From Maledivibacter halophilus (GTDB taxonomy: Bacteria; Bacillota; Clostridia; Peptostreptococcales; Caminicellaceae), in contig NZ_FUZT01000002.1 of the NCBI RefSeq assembly GCF_900167445.1, forward strand, positions 416,624 through 480,623: DNA of 64,000 bases, read 5' to 3'. Under the pieces are notes generated by a model. That model had not been told where the DNA came from and ran no database searches. It saw nothing but the letters and a program-made list of their open reading frames with translations. Shown piece by piece: positions 35,395-44,268 of this stretch. The translations under genes and the position numbers were made by a program. Within the stretch, counting starts at the first letter, position 1, and each line of letters opens with the position of its first letter.

Positions 35395-36513
35395 TTGTCA
35401 GCAAAAGGAAATAAACAAAAATGGACCATTATAGGTGGCGGAAATGGTGGGCAGTCAATGGCTGGTCATTTAGCTATTATGGGTTTTCCTGTTAAGCTTT
35501 ATGATATTTTCCCTGAAACCATAGAAGCTATAAGAAAACAAGGAGGAATTAAAGTAGAAGGTGCTGTTGAAGGTTTTGGTAAACTTGAATTGGCTACAAC
35601 AGATATTTCTCAGGCCCTTGAGGGAGCAGATATAGTTATAGTCGTTGCTCCAGCCTTGGCACATAAAGCAATAGCTAAAGATTGTGCTCCGCTTTTAAAA
35701 GATGATCAAGTAATTGTCTTACATCCTGGGTCAACTTTTGGTGTTTTAGAGTTTAAACAGACATTGGTGGAAAACGATTGTTATGCAGATTTGGTTATAG
35801 CAGAAGCAGAATCATTACTTTATGCATGTCGCAGCAAGAAACCAGGTCACGCTAACATATTAGGGGTAAAAGAATGCTTAAAGGTTGCAGCTTTTCCTGC
35901 AAAAGAAAATGAACGAGTACTGAAAATGTTAAATACAGCATTTCCCCAGATGTATGCAGGTGCCAATGTACTGGAAGTAAGTTTAAGTAATCTTAATGCT
36001 ATGATGCATCCCGGACCAACTTTACTAAATACTTCACTAATAGAATCTATACATGAATGGTTATATTATTGGGATGGAATTACTCCATCTATAGGAGAAT
36101 TTGTAGAACAAATGGATAAGGAAAGATTAGCAGTGGCTGAGGCTTTGGGCATAAAGTTAAAATCTGTTGGAGAAATGTATAAAATACTTTATGGAGTAGA
36201 AGGAGAAAGTTTGAGCGAGGCTGTGAAGAAAAATAAAGCTTATGAAGGAGTAAAAGGACAAAAAAATATTAGAACACGTTATGTTCTAGAAGATATACCC
36301 ATGGGGTTGGTACCAATGGTATCACTTGGTAAAATGCTAGGAATAGACGTAAGTAGAATGGAAACAATAGTCAAATTAGGTGAATTTCTTTTAGATAAAG
36401 ATTTTACGAAGGAAGGAAGAACCGTTGATAAAATTGGACTCATAGATATGACACCTGAAGAAGTTATAAATTATGTGGAGACGGGAATAAGAGGTCAAAG
36501 AGCTTTAGCTTAA
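35395..36513 (+). CDS. NAD(P)-dependent octopine/nopaline dehydrogenase-family enzyme
   Basis: A 372-residue oxidoreductase. The N-terminal Rossmann domain begins IIGGGNGGQSMAGHLA and ends around VIVVAPALAHKA; the C-terminal octopine dehydrogenase domain (about 190-340) contains NLNAMMHPGPTLLNTSLIES, with the catalytic-type histidine in MHPGP. The family joins or splits amino acids and 2-keto acids (opines), but many bacterial members act on unknown substrates. TTG start behind AAGGAGAG. The shared operators with the TRAP transporter and FadR-type repressor suggest it works on whatever that transporter imports. A hairpin follows at 36562. Confidence 0.85.
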   Translation: MSAKGNKQKWTIIGGGNGGQSMAGHLAIMGFPVKLYDIFPETIEAIRKQGGIKVEGAVEGFGKLELATTDISQALEGADIVIVVAPALAHKAIAKDCAPLLKDDQVIVLHPGSTFGVLEFKQTLVENDCYADLVIAEAESLLYACRSKKPGHANILGVKECLKVAAFPAKENERVLKMLNTAFPQMYAGANVLEVSLSNLNAMMHPGPTLLNTSLIESIHEWLYYWDGITPSIGEFVEQMDKERLAVAEALGIKLKSVGEMYKILYGVEGESLSEAVKKNKAYEGVKGQKNIRTRYVLEDIPMGLVPMVSLGKMLGIDVSRMETIVKLGEFLLDKDFTKEGRTVDKIGLIDMTPEEVINYVETGIRGQRALA

Positions 36514-36561
36514 GCTAAAAATTCATTATTTAAAAATATTTGTTTTTATCTAAATAATTTA

Positions 36562-36600
36562 TATCAAGCAAGGGTGTGGCAGCACTCTTGCCTTGATTAA
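36562..36600 (+). terminator. Hairpin after the opine-dehydrogenase-like gene
   Basis: ATCAAGCAAGGGTG pairs with CACTCTTGCCTTGAT (one bulge and one G-T pair). No long T-run follows. Confidence 0.55.
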
Positions 36601-36816
36601 TAAATCTTAACAAAATTTATTAATATAAAAGCCTCTTATCCCCTTTTAATCTATATTATACTACAAAACAAATTAAAAAAACATGATTTCAGCAATTAGT
36701 TCATAGAAATTTAATATTTTTTCTTTAGAATCAAAAGTTTATTTCCAATATTTTAAAAATTCAAAATTGAGAAGGAGAATTTTGTCGAATATAGAATACA
36801 ATAAAACAACATGTAT

Positions 36817-36831
36817 AATTGTACTACAATT
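36817..36831. promoter_or_regulatory. FadR/GntR-type operator, site 2, before the TRAP operon
   Basis: AATTGTACTACAATT is a perfect 15-bp palindrome overlapping TATAAT (36814-36819). The 678-base gap 36514-37191 also holds an AGGAGG (36902-36907) with no open frame behind it and a degenerate repeat copy; nothing else was recognised. Confidence 0.65.
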
Positions 36832-37077
36832 ATATTGACTTGTTTTTTAAAATACATTTTAAAAAGGATAAGCAAAAACAACTATTATTAATAAATTTGA
36901 GAGGAGGTTATAATATATAAAAATTAGTACTTTAATGAAAAGCAAAATGTCTTAAAATTCATGTATTTTTATTAGAATCATTACACCTTTGATAGTGAAT
37001 AATTATTTTATTGTATGGAAAAATGAATGTTTCTATTTTTAAAAGTTAATATAATTGAATTGTTAGAATTTAGCACT

Positions 37078-37175
37078 GTTGCATAATATATATGCTAGTT
37101 TTCCCGATATTTCAAAATTATATAAAGTAGTTAGTTTTATAAGAGGTAATTATGCAATTTTTTAGTTAATAAGAA
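37078..37175. repeat. Degenerate copy of repeat family 2
   Basis: Begins TTGCATAATATATATG, ends ATTATGCAATTTTTTAG (inverted ends), and keeps an inner TTTCAAAATTATATAAAGTA like the 47.4-kb copy. Divergent, and it overlaps the region just before the DctQ ribosome site. Confidence 0.4.
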
Positions 37176-37191
37176 TGAAGGAGGGAAATTA

Positions 37192-37707
37192 ATGCAAGAT
37201 ATTTCTTTAGGAAAAAAAATATGGAAAACTCTTACTGGGATACAGGGAATAGTAACTTTCATAATGATGACTATACTTCCCTTTATGGTTTTTGTTCAGG
37301 TATTATTAAGATATGTTTTTCAGGCTCCACTTATGGGAATTGAAGAACTTATGCTTTATCCAATTATATGGCTTTATATGTTAGGCGGTGCAAATGCATC
37401 TTTAGAACGAAATCATATTACTTGCGGTATTCTGACACTTTATATAAAGCGTGAAAGATCAATGCAAATATTTAATATTGTAAAATCTCTTATATCGTTA
37501 CTTATAAGTTTGTGGTTGACTTACTGGTCTTACTGGTATTTTATGTACTCTCTAAAGACCTGGAAATATACTAATCTTGTTAAAGTTCCGCTATTCTTCG
37601 GAGAAAGTGCTTTATTTGTAGGACTTGTTCTAATGACAACCTACACAGCTGTTGAATTAATTGATTATATTAAAATGTTTCTACGTGGCTTACGTAATTA
37701 TTCTTAA
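37192..37707 (+). CDS. TRAP transporter small permease subunit (DctQ type)
   Basis: A 171-residue membrane protein with four predicted helices (about residues 18-40, 50-70, 92-116 and 130-155) and the DctQ-like motif YVFQAPLMGIEELMLYPIIW. With the large permease and the binding protein downstream it forms a sodium- or proton-driven TRAP transporter for an organic acid-like solute. GGAGGG precedes the ATG. Seventeen bases separate it from dctM. Confidence 0.92.
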   Translation: MQDISLGKKIWKTLTGIQGIVTFIMMTILPFMVFVQVLLRYVFQAPLMGIEELMLYPIIWLYMLGGANASLERNHITCGILTLYIKRERSMQIFNIVKSLISLLISLWLTYWSYWYFMYSLKTWKYTNLVKVPLFFGESALFVGLVLMTTYTAVELIDYIKMFLRGLRNYS

Positions 37708-37724
37708 AAAAAGGAGCTGATTGA

Positions 37725-39029
37725 ATGTTAACTATAGTACTTTTAGATGTTATATTGCTGGTAGTTCTCCTTATGCTGAGTATACCACTTCCATATTGTT
37801 TTGGTGGAGCCCTTTTGTTTATGTCTATATTTGGCGGAGTTTCTATGAAAAGTATGATGTTGTGGTCCTTTAATCAAATGATAAGTCCCGTTCTTCTAGC
37901 TAGTCCACTTTTTGTACTTGCCGGAACTCTTATGGGTGGAAGCGGGATAGCTAAACGTCTTTTAAATCTAGCAGACATTTTTGTAGGTCGAATCAGAGGT
38001 GGAATAGGTGTTGTAGCTGTAGCTACATGTGCCTTTATTGGAGCAATTTCAGGTAGTGGACTTACTGGTGTGGCAGCCACTGGGCCAGTTCTTATTCCAA
38101 GAATGGTAGATCAAGGATATGACAGGGGATATGCAACTGCAATAGTAACCGTATCATCAGTTTTAGGACTATTGATTCCTCCAAGTGTTATTATGATTTT
38201 ATATGGATGGGTTACAGAGACTTCTATTTTAGCTGCTTTTTTATCTACTGTAGGACCTGGATTAGCAATTGTAGTATTATTTTCAATTATAAATCTTGTG
38301 TGGGCAAAGAAAATGCCAAATATTGTTGTGGAGCCTCCTATGGAAGTTAAAGAAAAAAGAGAAATATTAATTAAAAGAACCAAAGTGGCTTTACCAGCCC
38401 TTGCAATGCCTGTAATTATTTTAGGGGGGATATATGGAGGTATATTTACTCCGGCTGAGGCTGCTGGCGTTTCTGCTGTTGTGGCTATACCTATTGGTTT
38501 TTTTATATATAAAGAGCTGAATTTTAAAAATTTTTATGGATATGTTCGTGAATCGGCAACTTCAGTTGGGTCAATAATGACAATGATTATTTTTACATTG
38601 ATGTTGAGTCAAACATATGTAATGCTGAGGGTGCCTCAAGCCATAATTGATATGTTTTTCAATTTAACAGATAGTAAAGTAATTATGCTTATCATTATAA
38701 ATATATTTCTATTTTTCGTTGGAATGATTGTTAATGATGCTACTGGAATGATTTTAGTTGCACCATTATTACTTCCTTTAGTTACACAGTTGGGCCTTGA
38801 TCCAGTTCATTTTGCAGCTATAATGGGGGTTAACCTTGCAATGGGTGGAGTTACACCGCCTTATGCCAGTATATTATATTTTGGAATGCGTATAGGTAAA
38901 TGTGAATTCAGTGAAATATTAAAACCAACCATGGTGTTTTTGCTTTTAGGATATCTTCCCATTGTTTTATTAACAACCTTTGTACCAGAGCTTTCATTAT
39001 TTCTTCCTAGAATAATGGGGCTATTATAA
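37725..39029 (+). CDS. TRAP transporter large permease subunit (DctM type)
   Basis: A 434-residue protein with about 12 membrane segments. Motifs of the DctM family: SPLFVLAGTLMGGSGIAKRL, CAFIGAISGSGLTGVAATGPVLIPRM, VSSVLGLLIPPSVIMILYG, and near the end MGVNLAMGGVTPPYASILYF. It is the transport channel of the TRAP system. The substrate cannot be read from the sequence; the linked opine-dehydrogenase-family enzyme and FadR-type repressor suggest a small carboxylate or an opine. AAGGAG precedes the ATG. Confidence 0.95.
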   Translation: MLTIVLLDVILLVVLLMLSIPLPYCFGGALLFMSIFGGVSMKSMMLWSFNQMISPVLLASPLFVLAGTLMGGSGIAKRLLNLADIFVGRIRGGIGVVAVATCAFIGAISGSGLTGVAATGPVLIPRMVDQGYDRGYATAIVTVSSVLGLLIPPSVIMILYGWVTETSILAAFLSTVGPGLAIVVLFSIINLVWAKKMPNIVVEPPMEVKEKREILIKRTKVALPALAMPVIILGGIYGGIFTPAEAAGVSAVVAIPIGFFIYKELNFKNFYGYVRESATSVGSIMTMIIFTLMLSQTYVMLRVPQAIIDMFFNLTDSKVIMLIIINIFLFFVGMIVNDATGMILVAPLLLPLVTQLGLDPVHFAAIMGVNLAMGGVTPPYASILYFGMRIGKCEFSEILKPTMVFLLLGYLPIVLLTTFVPELSLFLPRIMGLL

Positions 39030-39207
39030 GGTTACAATACACTATTGAAGTTATACTATAATTTATTATAGATGCTATATAAGAAAAAAGGGGGTGCAAT
39101 CTAATATCTTTATATAAATAGTTTTAGGTAGATAATTCTAAAATTTATTTTTAAAAGTTAAAAATATTTATATTTAGTGAAAATTTAAATCTAGGAGGAG
39201 TTATATA

Positions 39208-40245
39208 ATGAAAAATCTAAAGCAAATGAGTGTGATACTTATTTCTATCATTCTATTAATAACAAGTACAACTGCATGTTCAAAAACCCCGGAGTCAGCT
39301 GGAGAAAGTAAAGAAGCAAAGACAAGAACTTGGAAACTTGGTCATGTTAGACCTCAAGATACAGTTGTGGATAAAGATGTTAAGGCATTTGCCAAGAACG
39401 TTAAAGAAACTAGCAATGATTTAATTAATATTGAAATTTATCCATCAAGTCAGCTTGGAGACTTTAGTGTTGTTCAAGAACGTGTTGGTATGGGTGATAT
39501 TGAGATGCAATTGGCTCCGGCTGGGACTAATGTAGACAAGTCATTGGGAATTAGTAGTGTGCCTTATCTGGCAAACAATTGGGATCAGGCTAAAGAAATA
39601 TATAAAAGAGATGGCGTTTTGATTAATTCTATTAGTGAAAAATTTGAAAATCAAGGAATTAAAGTTATAGCAACCTATCCAGTATATTTTGGAGGGATTG
39701 CCCTTGTAGATAAACCGAAAGAGCCTGCAAATCCAGATGTGTCAAAGGGTATGAAAATAAGAGTTCCAGGAATAAAATCATATGAAGCTACTGCTAAAGC
39801 ATTAGGATATATGGCAACTCCGATTCCTTATTCAGAAGCATTTACAGCAATGCAGACAGGAATAGTTGATGGAGCTATTGGTTCAGGTGCTGAGGGATAT
39901 TATTCAAGCTTTAGGGATGTTACAAAATATTATCTTCCTTTAAATGATCACTTTGAAGTATGGTATTTATATATGAGTTTAGATATATGGAATGATCTTT
40001 CTGATGAAGAAAAGAAAATAATTGAGGATATGGGTCGTAAATTTGAAGAAGAACGTTTTAAAGTGGCACAGCAGGATCAGAAGAAATTTGAAGAAAAATT
40101 AAAAGAAGAAGGTATAGAAGTAATAGAATTTACAGATGAGGAACTTAATGGCTTTGCAAAAAAAGTTAGAGATACAGTTTGGCCTCAAATTAAAGATGAA
40201 TATGGTGCTGAGTTGTTTGATAAAGTTACAAAAGATATTAAATAG
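39208..40245 (+). CDS. TRAP transporter solute-binding lipoprotein (DctP type)
   Basis: A 345-residue extracytoplasmic binding protein. Signal peptide with lipobox STTAC, so the mature lipoprotein starts at C24. The DctP core shows LGHVRPQDTVVDKDVKAFA, IEIYPSSQLGDFSVVQERV, RVPGIKSYEATAKALG and PYSEAFTAMQTGIVDGAIG; the arginine in KIRVPGI is the residue that in DctP proteins binds the ligand carboxylate. This makes a carboxylic acid ligand likely. It is placed last in the operon, 178 bases after dctM. GGAGGAG precedes the ATG, and a terminator follows. Confidence 0.94.
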   Translation: MKNLKQMSVILISIILLITSTTACSKTPESAGESKEAKTRTWKLGHVRPQDTVVDKDVKAFAKNVKETSNDLINIEIYPSSQLGDFSVVQERVGMGDIEMQLAPAGTNVDKSLGISSVPYLANNWDQAKEIYKRDGVLINSISEKFENQGIKVIATYPVYFGGIALVDKPKEPANPDVSKGMKIRVPGIKSYEATAKALGYMATPIPYSEAFTAMQTGIVDGAIGSGAEGYYSSFRDVTKYYLPLNDHFEVWYLYMSLDIWNDLSDEEKKIIEDMGRKFEEERFKVAQQDQKKFEEKLKEEGIEVIEFTDEELNGFAKKVRDTVWPQIKDEYGAELFDKVTKDIK

Positions 40246-40361
40246 TGTAAATTAAAGAACTAAAAGGAAATATTAAAATCCCTGATATGGGAACCAACAC
40301 AATAAATTAATGTAGATATTAAATATTTTAAAAAAATAATAATCTCTATCCATTATTAATC

Positions 40362-40405
40362 AAAGAGAATCCTCAAAAATTAAAGGGGGTTCTCTTTTTA
40401 ATTTA
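40362..40405 (+). terminator. Terminator of the TRAP operon
   Basis: AAAGAGAATCC pairs with GGGTTCTCTTT, followed by TTTAATTTAAT. The rest of the 401-base gap holds the promoter/operator of the repressor gene. Confidence 0.85.
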
Positions 40406-40578
40406 ATGGTCTTAAAAACATATGAAGTATTTAGTTTTGGGCGAAGTTACTTATAGGATTTACTTATTTGAATGAATTGTATAAGTACCTATTGTAAAAA
40501 CTAACCAGTAAAAAAGATATATTGTACGTATAGGGTTTATAAAATTGTTAAAAAAAACACAAAAGTTTCTTATATTTC

Positions 40579-40607
40579 TTGCAATAATTTAGTAATTGTA
40601 GGATAAT
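40579..40607 (+). promoter_or_regulatory. Promoter with overlapping FadR/GntR operator, site 3
   Basis: TTGCAA (40579-40584), 17 bases, GATAAT (40602-40607). The -10 lies in ATTGTAGGATAAT (40595-40607), one base from the 35190 operator, so the repressor gene is probably autoregulated. Confidence 0.65.
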
Positions 40608-40646
40608 AGTACTTATAAGGAAGAAAAATAGGAGGTTAGTAAATAA

Positions 40647-41369
40647 ATGATCAAACCAGCTACTAGAACAACATTATACGAAGAAGTTGCAAAACAAATA
40701 TTAAATGTAGTCAAACGTGGAGAATGGAAGCCAGGTGAAAAAATTCCAGGGGAAGTAGAGTTGTCAAAAAGTTTTCAAGTCAGTAGAAATTGTATGCGAG
40801 AAGCTTTAAAAGCTTTAGAGTTATCTGGCATTATCAAATCCAAGCCTGGCCGTGGTACATTTTTAAGAGAAGATGCCTTAAGAAATATTGGAAAACTTGA
40901 ACTATTGTGGGTATTAAGAGAAGATAATTCTTTGGAAGAATTAATGGAAATTCGTATAAGTATAGAATCACATCTAACTTATTTGGCAGCAGAGCATGCA
41001 ACTAAAGAAGATATAGAGAAATTGAAAAAGTCTTTGGAGAAGGTAAAGGATTCCGTTGAATCTAAATCCTACTCCATGGATATTGGTATTGAGTTTCATA
41101 TGCTTATTTCGGAGATTTCTAATAATAGAATTCTCATAAAGTTTTTAAATTCCATAAGAGATGAATTATTAGTTCAAAGAGGTGCACTTATTTTTGAACA
41201 CTTAAGTGAAGAAGAACTTTTGCGTGAATTTGAAGAACATGAAAAAATTTTTGAATATATAAAGAATCATCAACCACAAAAGGCTCGTGAAGCTATGTAC
41301 AAACATCTTAATAATGCATTGGAAATACTGAAGAGAGAATCTGATAAAGAAGATAATGATAATGAATAG
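40647..41369 (+). CDS. GntR-family repressor, FadR/FCD subgroup
   Basis: A 240-residue regulator. Residues ~8-75 are a GntR winged helix (LYEEVAKQILNVVKRGEWKPGEKIPGE, VSRNCMREALKALELSGIIKSKPGRGTF); residues ~90-225 are an all-helical FCD domain with histidines typical of its metal/ligand site (GIEFHMLISEISNN and AMYKHLNNAL). It most likely represses the opine-dehydrogenase and TRAP genes until a carboxylate ligand binds; matching operators are visible in front of both and of its own gene. AGGAGG precedes the ATG. Confidence 0.92.
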   Translation: MIKPATRTTLYEEVAKQILNVVKRGEWKPGEKIPGEVELSKSFQVSRNCMREALKALELSGIIKSKPGRGTFLREDALRNIGKLELLWVLREDNSLEELMEIRISIESHLTYLAAEHATKEDIEKLKKSLEKVKDSVESKSYSMDIGIEFHMLISEISNNRILIKFLNSIRDELLVQRGALIFEHLSEEELLREFEEHEKIFEYIKNHQPQKAREAMYKHLNNALEILKRESDKEDNDNE

Positions 41370-41455
41370 TATGTATAAAATCTTCCCTTTCTAAATAAAC
41401 TGCCATAACTTAATCTTATTATATAAAGTAAAATATTATGTTTGTTTGCTAATGC

Positions 41456-41484
41456 TTGTATCAATATTATAATAATGTTATAAT
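41456..41484 (+). promoter_or_regulatory. Promoter for the molybdenum/tungsten cofactor riboswitch transcript
   Basis: TTGTAT (41456-41461), 17 bases, TATAAT (41479-41484), about 20 bases before the aptamer. Confidence 0.6.
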
Positions 41485-41504
41485 CTATTTACAGAAAAAA
41501 TTAT

Positions 41505-41613
41505 GAGAATTTTCCGAGTCTATGCTTCTAAGGGTTAAACTATGGAGCATAGACCATTAGGTATAAGGAGAAATCTTTATGCCTCCCGTGTTTGGAAAGG
41601 AAAATGTTAGTGA
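41505..41613 (+). promoter_or_regulatory. Moco/Tuco-type riboswitch (moco-II-like RNA motif)
   Basis: Carries the conserved pieces of the molybdenum-cofactor RNA motif: TTCCGAGTC, GGGTTAAACTATGGAG, a paired GTCTATGCT/AGCATAGAC helix, AAGGAG, then GCCTCCCGTGTTTGGAAAGG and AAAAT. A terminator follows, and then tupA, the first gene of the tungstate-uptake and cofactor block. The tungsten context suggests it reads tungsten cofactor. Confidence 0.85.
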
Positions 41614-41618
41614 GTGGT

Positions 41619-41648
41619 AACATTCCTTTTTCAAAGGAATGTTTTTTT
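41619..41648 (+). terminator. Riboswitch-linked terminator before tupA
   Basis: ACATTCCTTT pairs with AAAGGAATGT (six-base loop region), followed by seven T residues, the likely expression platform. Confidence 0.88.
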
Positions 41649-41781
41649 ATATTAATATTTAATGAACTTACCACAGATAATTTGCTTTAAAATGACGACT
41701 TTCAAATAAATTAAAATCTTTATTGACTGTTTTCTATTTTTCCAAACACATAATTAATATCTAAAATTTAGGAGGGTAATT

Positions 41782-42687
41782 ATGAGAACAGGGAAAAAGG
41801 TACTAATGATTTTTTTAATTTTAACTTTGGCTATGACAAGCTTCATAGGATGTAGTAAGGAGACTTCTCCACAGTCAAATAATACTGAAACTAATAATAT
41901 TGAGACAAATGATACTGAAACAAATGACAGCGAAAGCAAAGGCAGTATAATAATGGCAACAACAACTAGTACAGAAAACAGTGGTCTTTTGGATGATATT
42001 CTTCCTCATTTTAAAGATGAAACTGGTATAGATGTTAAGGTTGTTGCAGTAGGAACAGGAAAAGCTCTTGAAATGGGCAGACAAGGAGAAGCTGATGTTT
42101 TATTAGTTCATGCTAAAAGTAGTGAAGAGGAGTTTGTAGAGGAAGGCCATGGAACTGAAAGATTTGACGTTATGTATAATGATTTTGTAATAATAGGACC
42201 TAAAGATGATCCTGCAAAATTATCAGAAAAATCTAAGTCTGATGTTATAGAGGCCTTTAAATTATTAAGTAGTGGAGAAAGTAAATTTATTTCTAGGGGC
42301 GATGACTCAGGTACCCATAAAAAGGAACTGTCATTTTGGCAGGAAGCTTCCATAGAACCTGAGGGAGATTGGTATGTATCTGCGGGAAAAGGTATGGGAG
42401 ACGTTATTCAAATGACAAATGAAATGCTTGGATATACTATGTCTGATAGAGCCACATACCTTTCAATGAAGGATAAGATTGAACTAGAAGTGGTAGTTGA
42501 AGGAGATTCAAAGCTATTTAATCAATATGGAGTTATTCCTGTAAATCCTGATAAAGATGATAAAATAAATAGTGATGGTGCTAAAGCCTTTGTAGATTGG
42601 ATTTTATCTGAACAAACTCAAAAATTAATTGGTGAATTTGGCAAAGAAAAGTTTGGACAACCATTATTCACGCCAAATGCAAAGTAG
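41782..42687 (+). CDS. tupA: Tungstate ABC transporter substrate-binding lipoprotein
   Basis: A 301-residue lipoprotein (lipobox FIGC, mature from C24) followed by a low-complexity Asn/Thr/Glu linker (about 30-53). The binding domain begins IIMATTTSTENSGLLD, the TTTS motif that marks TupA tungstate binders, and continues DVKVVAVGTGKALEMGRQGEADVLLVHA and FISRGDDSGTHKKEL. TupA proteins bind tungstate tightly and prefer it over molybdate. It heads the tup operon under the riboswitch. AGGAGGG precedes the ATG. Confidence 0.95.
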   Translation: MRTGKKVLMIFLILTLAMTSFIGCSKETSPQSNNTETNNIETNDTETNDSESKGSIIMATTTSTENSGLLDDILPHFKDETGIDVKVVAVGTGKALEMGRQGEADVLLVHAKSSEEEFVEEGHGTERFDVMYNDFVIIGPKDDPAKLSEKSKSDVIEAFKLLSSGESKFISRGDDSGTHKKELSFWQEASIEPEGDWYVSAGKGMGDVIQMTNEMLGYTMSDRATYLSMKDKIELEVVVEGDSKLFNQYGVIPVNPDKDDKINSDGAKAFVDWILSEQTQKLIGEFGKEKFGQPLFTPNAK

Positions 42688-42792
42688 TTACGGATTTTTA
42701 GCTACTAACTTTTGAGAAAAGGAATCTTTATGATAATTTAATAGAAGTGACCGTAATAGTATGAGTTATCATCTAAGAAAGAGGTGTAGACG

Positions 42793-43482
42793 ATGGGATA
42801 TATAGTCCAGGGACTTGTTGAGGCATTTAAACTTCTTATATCCTTTAATAAAGAAATATATTCAATAATATTTTTATCAATATATGTATCCTTAACTTCT
42901 ACACTTATTTCATCTTTAATAGGTATTCCCTTTGGGATATTTTTAGGTTTAAAGGATTTTAAATTCAAAAGAATTTTCACAAGATTTTTATATACGGCTA
43001 TGAGTCTACCTCCAGTTGTTGTTGGCTTAGTTGTTGCCCTTATTATATCTAGAAGAGGACCTTTAGGAAATTTTAGTTTATTATTTACGCCTGCTGCTAT
43101 GATTATTGCACAAACTTTACTGGTTACACCAATAGTTACTGGAATAATTTTCAATAATTCTAAAGAGCAAGGAAGAAAAATAAAACAGGTATGTAAAACC
43201 CTTGGAGGGGGTAAATGGGATATATTGATATTACTGGTAAAGGAAATGAGAATAAATATTCTTATTGCAATAGTAACAGGATTAGGAAGAGCCATATCCG
43301 AAGTTGGTGCAGTAATGATAGTAGGAGGAAACATAAAAGGTCATACTAGAGTTATGACTTCTTTTATAGCAATGAATAACAGTATGGGCAATTATTCAAC
43401 ATCTATTGCTATGGGATTGGTTTTACTGTTAATTTCTTTTATTACTAACTCAATATTATACAAATATGTAATAGGAGATTAA
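42793..43482 (+). CDS. tupB: Tungstate ABC transporter permease
   Basis: A 229-residue membrane protein with about five helices and the ABC permease EAA-like loop CKTLGGGKWDILILLVKEMRI followed by AIVTGLGRAISEVGAVMIVGGN. The pattern and its position between tupA and an ABC ATPase identify it as TupB. AGAGGTG precedes the ATG; tupC starts two bases after its stop. Confidence 0.95.
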   Translation: MGYIVQGLVEAFKLLISFNKEIYSIIFLSIYVSLTSTLISSLIGIPFGIFLGLKDFKFKRIFTRFLYTAMSLPPVVVGLVVALIISRRGPLGNFSLLFTPAAMIIAQTLLVTPIVTGIIFNNSKEQGRKIKQVCKTLGGGKWDILILLVKEMRINILIAIVTGLGRAISEVGAVMIVGGNIKGHTRVMTSFIAMNNSMGNYSTSIAMGLVLLLISFITNSILYKYVIGD

Positions 43483-43484
43483 AT

Positions 43485-44192
43485 ATGGATATTATTTTGA
43501 AAAACTTGAGAAAGGTATATAATCATAAGACAGTATTAGATATTAAAAGCTTATATTTGAAAGAGGGGAAGGTATATGGTATTATTGGCCCAAATGGGGC
43601 AGGCAAAAGCACTATGCTCAGGATAATAGCAGGCTTAGAAGAAGCTACAATGGGAAAAGTATTTTATGATGATAAAAAACTTAATGATGCTGTAATTAAA
43701 AAAATCACATATATGAGTCAGAGACCTTATCTTTTTAGGAAATCCGTAACAAATAATATTTCTTATCCCTTAAAGCTTAGAAAAATTGAAAAAGAGGTAG
43801 TTGATAAAAGGGTTAAGGAGATAATGAGGGAGTTTAATGTGTTTGATTTAAAAAATCAGCTAGCCACCAGTCTATCAGGAGGAGAGTCTCAAAAGGTTGC
43901 TTTAGCCAGAGCACTTATATTTAAGCCAGAGGTGCTATTGTTAGATGAACCAACTGCCAATATTGATCCCAATTCTATAGAAATAATTGAAAAAGCAATT
44001 ATGAAAAGAAACAAAGAAAAAAACATGACTACTATCATCATAACCCATAATATGGGGCAAGCTAAGAGGCTATGCGATGAAATAATCTTTATAAAAGATG
44101 GGTTTATTAAAGAACATGGAAAAACCGATGATATAATATTTAGACCGAAAAATCATGAGACAAAAAGGTTTTTATCTTTATATACAATGTAA
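43485..44192 (+). CDS. tupC: Tungstate ABC transporter ATP-binding protein
   Basis: A 235-residue ABC ATPase: Walker A GPNGAGKST, signature LSGGESQKVALARAL, Walker B VLLLDEPT and the switch histidine in IITHNMG. It powers TupAB. No C-terminal TOBE/Mop-like domain, unlike the molybdate ATPase ModC, which fits the tungstate assignment. A 77-base gap precedes moeA. Confidence 0.95.
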   Translation: MDIILKNLRKVYNHKTVLDIKSLYLKEGKVYGIIGPNGAGKSTMLRIIAGLEEATMGKVFYDDKKLNDAVIKKITYMSQRPYLFRKSVTNNISYPLKLRKIEKEVVDKRVKEIMREFNVFDLKNQLATSLSGGESQKVALARALIFKPEVLLLDEPTANIDPNSIEIIEKAIMKRNKEKNMTTIIITHNMGQAKRLCDEIIFIKDGFIKEHGKTDDIIFRPKNHETKRFLSLYTM

Positions 44193-44268
44193 TTAGTTTC
44201 AAGTTCTTAAAAGAAATGACTAAGGAATTAGAACCTTGAACTTATAATTCATAAGAGGTGTTATATTT

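Noticed and set aside
41270..41464. Minus-strand frame at the end of the FadR-type gene
   Set aside because: Overlaps the regulator out of frame, no ribosome site, no family resemblance.
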